Source of the DNA: Hydrogenovibrio crunogenus
Lineage (GTDB): Bacteria; Pseudomonadota; Gammaproteobacteria; Thiomicrospirales; Thiomicrospiraceae
Length of the DNA: 64,000 nt
NCBI RefSeq assembly: GCF_004786015.1
Contig: NZ_CP032096.1
Coordinates: forward strand, 806,001 to 870,000
Reading direction: 5' to 3'
Part shown: piece after piece, positions 57,549 through 64,000 of the stretch
Layout of the letters: every line of letters begins with the position of its first letter
Position numbering within the stretch: the stretch's first letter is position 1
Translations under genes and position numbers: made by a program
The notes under the pieces: model-generated
What the model saw: the letters and a program-made list of their open reading frames with translations, nothing else
The model's database searches: none
Told to the model about the DNA's origin: nothing

Positions 57549-58868
57549 TTATGGGTGTTTTTTGTGGGTAAGCGGTTGGATAATATAGAAATTTTCATTC
57601 GCAAGTCGTAAATAATATTCTCCAGTCTTATTCTTCAAAATATCATGACGAGAAAGCCTTACGAATTCGGGTATTTCAACTCCATGTAGATATGCAATGG
57701 AAGTTCTAAGCAATTGTTCGTCGGGTATCTCACGCACTTTTGATTCTCTTAGTATGTCAATAAAACGTTGTTTTAGCATTTTTGTGCTCAAGTAAGGACG
57801 TTCAAAAGTAATGGTTTTTGGTATTGAGTCTAAAGAGATGTCGTTGCCGTAAGAATTGTTTAAGAAATTAATAAATCCAGTAATAGCTGCTCTTTGGCCT
57901 GGTGAAGCCCAAAGGAACCCTCGAAGAACGTCCTGTGATGGTTTGTTAAGACTATAATGCACACAATTTTTTAGAAAATTCATGGCAGGCGTCAAGGCTA
58001 ATCTTATTGATCGAATGCTTGTCCTCCCATCTTTTAGTTTTAATTCTAGTTGGTTGTAGTAGCGATTAATCATTCGGCCAAAATTTGAATTTTGCTTAAA
58101 GTAGTTTAAGTACCTATCAATCATATCAAGATTAGAAAATTCATCTCTAATCTTAGAATCAATTTTAATGACTTTAATCTCAGACAAAAATACTGTTACA
58201 AGTAAAAATTGGCGTGTTCTAGCCACTGAAAGTCTGTTAACTATGTCTGTATAGGTTGGGAATGTAGTTAGGCTGTTAGCAAGGTCATTTAACTCATGTA
58301 TGAATTGGAAGTAATATCCAATTTTTATAGCAGTATAGTTAATGCCTTTTCGAGCAATTAACCATTGGCTAAATTCGTTGAATATTCTTTGAAATTCTCC
58401 ATTTAAAAGAGGGCTTAAATAATTCATTCTTCGTTGTAAAGTTCGACTAAAGCTGCAGTCTCGACAAATATGTCCTGAGCCAGCGGGTATTTCCACGGAG
58501 CAATACTTGCAGTATCTAGGAGGCAAGGTTAAGCAGTTCTTGCAGATATGTTTTCTAGATAAGTCATAAAAAAACTCATGTTGGCGTCTAGTGCATAATG
58601 AACAAGCAACCTGTTCAGATCTTCCATAACAGCTTTGGCAAAGTACAGCGGTTGAGCCATTATTTAGATTGCGATTAGAAACATCACGTTTTTTAGTTTC
58701 ACAAGAGCTACACTTTTTAGGTTCCCGAAAATAAATTGAACATGAATTACAGACGGGGCCCAATTCAGTGTTTTTGCGGTTTTTATATTTTTTCTTGCCA
58801 CAGCGTATACAAGGCACATCTTTAGCAATGCGTTTTTTGAGCATGGCACTATCTTTTACAGGAAACAC
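57549..58868 (-). CDS. Zinc-ribbon, inactive tyrosine-recombinase-like protein (TnsF-like)
   Basis: This 439-residue protein has eight CxxC knuckles within the first 140 residues (CIRC, CNSC, CSSC, CQSC, CSLC, CKNC, CKYC, CRDC), forming about four zinc ribbons. Residues about 145-240 look like the SAM-like N-terminal domain of tyrosine recombinases (FSQWLIARKGINYTAIKIGY), and the rest like the catalytic fold, but I see no R-H-x-x-R-Y set. TnsF proteins of Tn6022-like elements are described as inactivated tyrosine recombinases that choose the target. It overlaps tniQ, so it is part of the transposition operon. A later Met (58844) may be the true start. Confidence 0.65.
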   Translation of the reverse strand: MFPVKDSAMLKKRIAKDVPCIRCGKKKYKNRKNTELGPVCNSCSIYFREPKKCSSCETKKRDVSNRNLNNGSTAVLCQSCYGRSEQVACSLCTRRQHEFFYDLSRKHICKNCLTLPPRYCKYCSVEIPAGSGHICRDCSFSRTLQRRMNYLSPLLNGEFQRIFNEFSQWLIARKGINYTAIKIGYYFQFIHELNDLANSLTTFPTYTDIVNRLSVARTRQFLLVTVFLSEIKVIKIDSKIRDEFSNLDMIDRYLNYFKQNSNFGRMINRYYNQLELKLKDGRTSIRSIRLALTPAMNFLKNCVHYSLNKPSQDVLRGFLWASPGQRAAITGFINFLNNSYGNDISLDSIPKTITFERPYLSTKMLKQRFIDILRESKVREIPDEQLLRTSIAYLHGVEIPEFVRLSRHDILKNKTGEYYLRLANENFYIIQPLTHKKHP

Positions 58869-59941
58869 TGCACTTCATTCCATAATTTATCAACCTCATC
58901 TTTTGTTCTAGGTTTGATGGGCTTTGAGCTCTTGGATGATTTTGAACGTTCATGAGTGTTTTTTTCAAGGCTTCGATAGATGGAATCAAAGGTTTCAGAG
59001 AAGTAATGGGAACTTTTTTGAATCAGTAAGGATGGTCTTAGATTAATCTCCCTAAATAATTCCCTCACATCATTAAGTGGCATATCTAAAAGAACTGCAC
59101 AATTGAATAGTATAAAGTGGCGTTCTGAAACAGGTTGATTGATAAATCTGATTTTAGAGTTTGGCGGGAGCGTTAAGTTTGAATCGATGGTACCTAAAGA
59201 ATTAAACAACTTTTCTGCTAAAGCCTTTACTGAACGTGTCTTATGAATGAAGGATGTTAAGGCATTAATCGTCGCGAAAAACTCAATCTTGTCACTTATA
59301 TCCCAAGGGTAGCTTACTTTTTTATTATTCATTGCATCATTCAGAAGTTTTTGAAGCTTAATGACCTTGGGAGAGGCCATTGTTTGTTCAACGGTAGTTA
59401 AGTCATATTGGCATTTGATACAAGATGTTAAATCAGTTGAATGGTAGTTGATGAGATGGGGTGAGATAACGGTGTTGCATTTAGGGCACGAAATACTCAA
59501 TAGATTTCCATGTGTTTCGCAAGCCACATTCCATGCTATACGCCAATTTAGGCGAAAGTAAGTTGTTGGGTTCCTAATGCAGTCAGGGCAGTAATGTAAG
59601 CCATTCACTCTTGAACGATTTCTTGAACTTATTGGAGTAATCCAATCCCACGCGGCAAGCGTATTAGGGGTTGTTTTAAAAAGTTCGGATAATGCATGAT
59701 TTAGAGTAAGGCTCTTAAGGGTATCTATTTCTACCCCCGTTGCTTTTGACAAAAGTAATAAATCTTCATCACTCATAGCCCTGTCAATATCAGCTGTCCA
59801 TATTCGTTTATTAGGCCAAATGGCACCTGAAAACCCTAATGGGTCAGTACCCGTAACAATTGATGTACGAATAATAAATGAACTTAAAATTTCACCTTCA
59901 GCAGGTTTAAGTCTGATAGGGTTAAGCATTATCAAAAACAA
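58856..59941 (-). CDS. tniQ: TniQ/TnsD-family target-site protein
   Basis: This 361-residue protein begins near LNPIRLKPAEGEILSSFIIRTS, typical of TniQ. Zinc-ribbon motifs follow: HYCPDCIRN, CETHGNLLSISCPKC and SCIKCQYDL. TniQ links the target selector to TnsC. It is shorter than Tn7 TnsD (about 500 residues). The start overlaps tnsC by 20 bases; a second ATG at 59929 is equally possible. Confidence 0.88.
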   Translation of the reverse strand: MFLIMLNPIRLKPAEGEILSSFIIRTSIVTGTDPLGFSGAIWPNKRIWTADIDRAMSDEDLLLLSKATGVEIDTLKSLTLNHALSELFKTTPNTLAAWDWITPISSRNRSRVNGLHYCPDCIRNPTTYFRLNWRIAWNVACETHGNLLSISCPKCNTVISPHLINYHSTDLTSCIKCQYDLTTVEQTMASPKVIKLQKLLNDAMNNKKVSYPWDISDKIEFFATINALTSFIHKTRSVKALAEKLFNSLGTIDSNLTLPPNSKIRFINQPVSERHFILFNCAVLLDMPLNDVRELFREINLRPSLLIQKSSHYFSETFDSIYRSLEKNTHERSKSSKSSKPIKPRTKDEVDKLWNEVQCFL

Positions 59942-60842
59942 TTTGCCGTGAGAGTCTAGTATTAGTTGGTTTTACCCACTTAAATTTATTAATAATATCA
60001 ACGGTGATTTCTTCAATATCATGCTCAATTGCATAGGCACAACATTCCTTTAACAAACGATGCAAGTCCCCAATATTGCCACCAGAAAAAGCCAACAATA
60101 ATGGTGCCTTATCTTTAGATGCTAAATTAGAGGGTTTCTTGAGAGGAAATCTTTTTTCAAAAGCAGCTAACAATCCTCTAAAGTTTTTATCCATTCCCCA
60201 CTTTGGAATAACCACTGTATCAAATCGACTTGCGTGCTGAGGGTCATTGGTAAGAATTATTGCTGCATCACTGGTACCTACGCCTACAATTGGTATTTTC
60301 AATTCATTGGATAACGTCGTTTTGAGGGTGTTCATTATTTGTCGTTGCTTAACAGGTGTCGTACTCAGTAAGTTATGGATTTCATCAATAATAATCATCC
60401 TAACATTACATTCACGAAGTATATGTTTAGCCTGATGTTTCAGTTTTGCTGGTGTATCATTGGGTCTAAAAGGTGCCCACATCTGTTCTAGGATGGCAAT
60501 AAATAATCCCTTTTCATCAGCTGTAGTTGGTGCATCTATCAACAGTACGGGGCAATGAGCTGATGACATACCTTCATCATCTTCAATTGTTGTATTCGGG
60601 TGGAGTAGTGAAAACTGTGCTATCAATGATGATTTTCCCATATTGGGTTCAGCAATAATCAAAAGGCTCTGCATTCTCTGCTTTTTAGGTTGATGCAACA
60701 GTTTATTTAGTAGCTGTAATATTTCATTTGAAATATGGTGGTTGATCCAAATATCATTGTCCAGAAACCGAATTCGTTCTTCTTTTGATTGGTGAATGAT
60801 GTTTGTTAATGACTCGTGTAAATGGTCTGTGTTAATTGTCAT
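59922..60842 (-). CDS. tnsC: Transposon AAA+ regulator TnsC/TniB
   Basis: This 306-residue protein has Walker A AEPNMGKSSLI (Lys70), Walker B RMIIIDEIHNLLS and a sensor region GVGTSDAA. It is the size of TniB/short TnsC. It forms filaments on target DNA and hands the site to TnsAB. It starts 14 bp after tnsB. Confidence 0.93.
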   Translation of the reverse strand: MTINTDHLHESLTNIIHQSKEERIRFLDNDIWINHHISNEILQLLNKLLHQPKKQRMQSLLIIAEPNMGKSSLIAQFSLLHPNTTIEDDEGMSSAHCPVLLIDAPTTADEKGLFIAILEQMWAPFRPNDTPAKLKHQAKHILRECNVRMIIIDEIHNLLSTTPVKQRQIMNTLKTTLSNELKIPIVGVGTSDAAIILTNDPQHASRFDTVVIPKWGMDKNFRGLLAAFEKRFPLKKPSNLASKDKAPLLLAFSGGNIGDLHRLLKECCAYAIEHDIEEITVDIINKFKWVKPTNTRLSRQIVFDNA

Positions 60843-60856
60843 TTCAAGTCCTAAAG

Positions 60857-62746
60857 TTAATCAAATTCAGGGATGTCTTCATCCCAAATATCGTCATCAA
60901 TTTCAATTACAGGGGTATTTAGTTTGGGCTTTATAGCTATATCAACTAGTTGGTTTTCATTGTTTTTTAACTTTTGACTCATTCGACGAGCTTTTTTCGT
61001 CTTTTTAGTAGATTCTTCTACCATCTCCCTCATTTCTGCATAAACAGTGATTAAAGAGTGTTCTGAGAAAGTGTAATTTTTTTCTTTGATTCTTTTTTTA
61101 ATCGCTAAAAATTCCCATGACGTCATTTTCGGAATAGCTTGGTTAGCTAATGGGATTTTGTAGTATTTTTGTTCTTGAGGTTCATAAAACCAGACATAAG
61201 TTATGTCTCTAGGATCTTGTTTGAAAATAAACTTTTTATTTTTGTTCGTGGTTTTGTCAATTACACGAATGAACTGACGAAGAACATTGTCGTAATAATT
61301 TAAGCCATCGATATTAACGCCATTTTTTTGTACGGTTCTTTTTACCATTGGCAAGAAATCAATCAATATTGTTTCAGGATTGTTTGGTTTAGGCATATAG
61401 CCAATGCCTTCACTGTGAAGTGAACCAAATATTCCCTCATTCCACTTGTCTTCAGGAGTCATTCCTAAAGTAGAGTGTTTTCTTTTGTGATAAACCTTAG
61501 TAATCCAGGTTACAAGCCATTTTTCAAATTCGCTGTAAGTCATGCAAGCATTGCCATCAGAATCATATTCAGCCTTTTCTTTGATATTTGAAAACGTGGT
61601 ACCAGGTATGGAATGGACTGATTTCATAACGGTACCAATCATTCTTTCAATATGACCACCAAAGTTTGGACTTTTTACGGGACGGTATTCAAGGTTAATA
61701 TCATGGGTTAAACATGCCCTTTGTAAAGTTTCAGACCTGAATTCAGCACCATTATCCGTGTGAATCGTAGTCATAAATCCCCAAACAGGCCATGTACTCT
61801 CGACATCGTGCAGAAGTAGCCAGTGATCCTTTGGGTTTATGGAATGTGCGACGCACATTGCAACAGAAGTAGTGCTTGGTGGCTCTAGAGAGAGATAGTA
61901 GCCAGTTATCATTCGGCTATAAATATCTATGGCAACAGTTATAAATGGCCTGCCAATTGGGAGTCTGAACTCATCATCTACCAGAATTAAATCTACAGGT
62001 GTATGGTCAATTTGCACAACTTGCAGTGGATAATCAGCAACATACTCACCAGGTGTTGGGGCAAATTTCGTGTTAGCTTGTTTGGAACCATTCCGTCTCT
62101 TTGTTCTATGATATTCAGACTGGTTATTAATGCGTCTTCTTATCGTGCTTTCACTAGGACGATTTAAGTTTTTTTCATCACAAGAGAGGAAAATAGCTTT
62201 AATTACGCTATCTATAGGAGCTCTACTGTTGTTCAGGTAAATGTCATTAATTACTTGTTCTATAATGGCTTCAACCCTTGGTTCAACTAATAGTGTGTTA
62301 GGTTTTCGTCCGTTCTTTTTAGGTAATAGGCCAGTAAGTGTTCCTGTCTCTTGGTAGTTTTTAAACCAACGATATAGTGTTGTGTAGTGAACATTTTGTT
62401 GTTTGGCATGAATTACTATTTCACTTTTCGAAGCTCCATTAACTAAAGGTGTAATAAGATTAAAGCGTCTTTCAATTTCCTTCCAATCGTTATCTGAAAA
62501 ATCTTCAAGGTCTCTGTGGATGAATTTGTTGTCAAACTTATCTTGAGAAGGAGTACTGACTGCTTTTAAATTTGTAATGAGCAGCCTGGACGCTTGACCA
62601 CTTTTAATACTTATTCCGACCAATTCATCAAAGTTAATAATTTGGGTGATTTTATAAATTTCACCTGAGTTGGAGACATATTCACCTAGACGGAAAGAAA
62701 TCTTTCTGCGGTCTGCTTTAAAGCCATTATCGTTTTCAGTCGTCAT
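60857..62746 (-). CDS. tnsB: DDE transposase TnsB/TniA
   Basis: This 629-residue protein has N-terminal HTH domains (KSEIVIHAKQQNVHYTTLYRWF), a RNase-H-like DDE core with Asp in QIDHTPVDL, Asp in IHTDNGAEF and Glu in GHIERMIG, and a C-terminal beta-barrel and charged tail that contacts TnsC. It binds the repeated end sites and joins 3' ends to target. It overlaps tnsA by 11 bases. Confidence 0.95.
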   Translation of the reverse strand: MTTENDNGFKADRRKISFRLGEYVSNSGEIYKITQIINFDELVGISIKSGQASRLLITNLKAVSTPSQDKFDNKFIHRDLEDFSDNDWKEIERRFNLITPLVNGASKSEIVIHAKQQNVHYTTLYRWFKNYQETGTLTGLLPKKNGRKPNTLLVEPRVEAIIEQVINDIYLNNSRAPIDSVIKAIFLSCDEKNLNRPSESTIRRRINNQSEYHRTKRRNGSKQANTKFAPTPGEYVADYPLQVVQIDHTPVDLILVDDEFRLPIGRPFITVAIDIYSRMITGYYLSLEPPSTTSVAMCVAHSINPKDHWLLLHDVESTWPVWGFMTTIHTDNGAEFRSETLQRACLTHDINLEYRPVKSPNFGGHIERMIGTVMKSVHSIPGTTFSNIKEKAEYDSDGNACMTYSEFEKWLVTWITKVYHKRKHSTLGMTPEDKWNEGIFGSLHSEGIGYMPKPNNPETILIDFLPMVKRTVQKNGVNIDGLNYYDNVLRQFIRVIDKTTNKNKKFIFKQDPRDITYVWFYEPQEQKYYKIPLANQAIPKMTSWEFLAIKKRIKEKNYTFSEHSLITVYAEMREMVEESTKKTKKARRMSQKLKNNENQLVDIAIKPKLNTPVIEIDDDIWDEDIPEFD

Positions 62747-63449
62747 AATAAACTCCTTCCAAGTAGGATTGATCGATGTTCAGCCAAATTGTTGTAGATT
62801 GATTAAGCGGTCGTCCAATGTCACAACCTAGTTTTTTGACAGAAATTAAGTGCCAAATTTGTGCTAAAGCGATTCCACGTTCTTCCTTGGTTACATATAG
62901 ATGGGCTAACAGATAGTCAATTGATGTATGACCAATATCTTTAAGATGTTGAATGATTCTGATTTCCTCAAAAGTGTCATATTCTCTGCGTTTGTATTGG
63001 CTTAAAAAGTTAATATTTTTAAATTCTAAAGTTCTGATTCGTGATTCATCGTAGATGCGATAATTCATATCGTTTTCTTTAGCAAAGCGGAGTCCGACAC
63101 GGAATTTCGGACGTAATTTATCGAAATCTTTAATGATTTTTCTTCTAGGCTTTACTTCAATTATCAGAGGTTTTGGATCGGGAATTGTTTGCCAAGAGGA
63201 TTGGCTTGTAGCGAAGTTAACTAGAAAATCTGGTGTGTAAGTTGTTGGGCGATTGTTTTTATTGATGTATTCAATCGTAAAGGGTTGTTCAATAACATCA
63301 ATTACAGATTCATTAAACTCAAGCACTCTTAACAAGTCTCTTTCAAGTGATGACTCAAAAGAAATACTCTTTTCTCCTCGGAATGAAAAAACACCTGATA
63401 AACTACCGTATGTATAGCCAATTTTGCGATTTTTATGAGAAAACTTCAT
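62736..63449 (-). CDS. tnsA: TnsA endonuclease
   Basis: From ATG at 63449 (AGGAAT upstream) this is 237 residues; the longer frame from 63551 would read through the end repeats. The nuclease domain has FESSLERDLL, TYTPDFLV and IIEVKPR (Glu, Asp, Glu-x-Lys). The C-terminal half is a winged-helix domain. TnsA cuts the 5' ends, giving cut-and-paste transposition. It is the first gene of the operon and closest to the right end. Confidence 0.92.
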   Translation of the reverse strand: MKFSHKNRKIGYTYGSLSGVFSFRGEKSISFESSLERDLLRVLEFNESVIDVIEQPFTIEYINKNNRPTTYTPDFLVNFATSQSSWQTIPDPKPLIIEVKPRRKIIKDFDKLRPKFRVGLRFAKENDMNYRIYDESRIRTLEFKNINFLSQYKRREYDTFEEIRIIQHLKDIGHTSIDYLLAHLYVTKEERGIALAQIWHLISVKKLGCDIGRPLNQSTTIWLNIDQSYLEGVYYDD

Positions 63450-63470
63450 AATATTCCTGGTTGGTAAGGT

Positions 63471-63602
63471 TGTAGCACTGTTTGTGACGGAATGTAAAGG
63501 TAGTAGCAGGTTTAATGATAATAGTAGCAGGTTTTTTGACCATGATTCCATCTAACTCATTGATTATTTCAAAAATAGTAGCATATTTAACGAAAACTGT
63601 CA
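63471..63602 (-). repeat. Right end of the Tn7-like transposon with TnsB-type sites
   Basis: Sites: TGTAGCACTGTTT (63471-63483), AGTAGCAGGTTTA (63502-63514), AGTAGCAGGTTTT (63523-63535), AGTAGCATATTTA (63577-63589). The terminus reads TGACAGTT from outside. Four closely spaced sites on this side match the usual right-end layout. Confidence 0.85.
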
Positions 63603-63607
63603 CATGC
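63603..63607. repeat. Target duplication CATGC, right copy
   Basis: Matches 26231-26235; the ATG inside it is the start codon of the interrupted gene. Confidence 0.8.
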
Positions 63608-64000
63608 TGGGTGATTTTGGTGGTAACTTTTATGACAAGGTAATTAGTGATCAAAAAAAGTTTAAACGTGATTTAAAGAAGGCCTGGCAAGACGGTCTGG
63701 AAGAGGGCAGGCAAAAACGCCTTGCCAGAGAAGAAGCTGAAAAAAAGAAACGTTTGATAAAGAATGGGAAAAAGAGAACTATAATGGTGAGATCCTACCT
63801 AATTACGGTGAAACTCAGCTTGAATATGATAATAGAAGCAGGGTTATGAAAAAAGTAAAATTAGTATTTGAATGGGGTGTATTTACTGCAATGATTGTCG
63901 CATCAGTTTGGTATGGTTTTTTTTCTGCTGATGCTGAAAATGAGAATCTCATTATTGGTCAAAGTATTCTAGTATCTCTTGTGACTTTTGGTTTACTTTC
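63604..64000 (+). CDS. Island protein, split by frameshift; partial at window end
   Basis: The frame from ATG at 63604 is rich in Lys, Arg and Glu (KKFKRDLKKAWQDGLEEGRQ) and ends at 63849. In the -1 frame, open from just before 63741 to the window edge, it continues as FDKEWEKENYNGEI and later VFEWGVFTAMIVASVWYGFF, a membrane helix. A run A AAA AAG at 63741-63747 lies at the switch, a classic -1 slippery site. Either a programmed frameshift or a mutation joins the two. With the transposon removed, AGAGGG lies 7 bp before its ATG. I do not recognise the family. Confidence 0.45.

Larger units (their letters stand above)
26236..63602. mobile_element. 37.4-kb Tn7-like transposon carrying a hydrogenase gene cluster
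   Basis: The left end (TGTCAGTTATCACTAAAC) and the reverse complement of the right end (TGACAGTTTTCGTTAAAT) match at 20 of their first 26 bases. Both hold TnsB-type repeats, including one 13-bp word shared exactly in inverted orientation. CATGC flanks both ends. The right arm encodes TnsA, TnsB, TnsC, TniQ and a TnsF-like protein, all reading inward, as expected for Tn7 relatives. The 28-kb cargo carries uptake and regulatory [NiFe]-hydrogenases with maturation, regulation and nickel supply, plus carbonic anhydrase and sulfur genes. No Cas genes or CRISPR array are present, so it is not a CRISPR-associated transposon. Confidence 0.88.

Noticed and set aside
63450-63551. Longer TnsA start
   Set aside because: The extra 34 residues would be encoded by the end repeats; the ATG at 63449 has a ribosome-binding site and fits the family.
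57549-63602. CRISPR-associated transposon
   Set aside because: The tns operon suggested one, but there is no cas gene and no repeat-spacer array anywhere in the window.

Overview
The window looks like a gammaproteobacterial, sulfur-oxidising chemolithoautotroph, most likely of the Hydrogenovibrio / Thiomicrospira / Thiomicrorhabdus group. This is inferred from the gene set and protein style; no search was run. Ordinary chromosome (rarA 3' end, fluC/crcB, serS, tRNA-Ser) occupies 1-2656. Everything after it is accessory DNA, mostly more AT-rich by eye.

Region 2700-26235 is an integrative island beside tRNA-Ser(UGA). It starts with a P4-type integrase, then a MobA/MobL-like relaxase split by an IS256-family element (copy 1). 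Next is a type I restriction operon (hsdM, hsdS, a membrane protein, a relic hsdR 5' end, a Fic protein, intact hsdR and a protein with a HEPN-like RNSVIH motif). A second pair (HsdS-like and a degenerate HsdM-like gene broken by IS copy 2) follows. The rest is an unfamiliar set: an AAA+ ATPase, a tyrosine recombinase-like protein, a putative HTH protein, a ParA/MinD-like ATPase, a coiled-coil protein and three tandem metallophosphoesterases.

The main result is that 26236-63602 has the boundaries of one 37,367-bp Tn7-like transposon inserted into that island. Its two ends are inverted and similar (20 of the first 26 bases), share a 13-bp TnsB-type repeat (AGTAGCAGGTTTA), and are flanked by a 5-bp duplication, CATGC. 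Removing the element rejoins a start codon, preceded by a ribosome-binding site, to the reading frame at 63604. The right arm carries tnsA, tnsB, tnsC, tniQ and a zinc-ribbon protein with an apparently inactive tyrosine-recombinase-like domain (TnsF-like). The left arm begins with a large unknown protein with a possible, very distant resemblance to TnsE.

The cargo is a complete, self-regulated hydrogen-oxidation unit. It has an uptake [NiFe]-hydrogenase (hyaABC) with the six-cysteine signature of oxygen-tolerant enzymes. All accessory and maturation genes are present (hyaD, hupF, hyaE, hupH, a rubredoxin, hupJ, hupK, hypA-F), with a nickel-permease candidate and a haem-binding membrane protein. 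A regulatory H2-sensing hydrogenase (hoxB, hoxC) with kinase HoxJ and NtrC-type regulator HoxA completes it; a good sigma-54 promoter lies upstream of hyaA. Between these sit a beta-carbonic anhydrase, a YeeE/YedE sulfur-compound transporter and a CysB-like regulator. The cargo also holds scars: a truncated tRNA gene with its promoter, a relic tnsA with a possible old transposon end, and IS256 copy 3.

A 12-bp palindrome, ACCAGGCCTGGT, occurs seven times exactly and several more times with small changes, in chromosome, island and transposon, inside and outside genes and in more than one reading frame. I do not recognise it as a described element.
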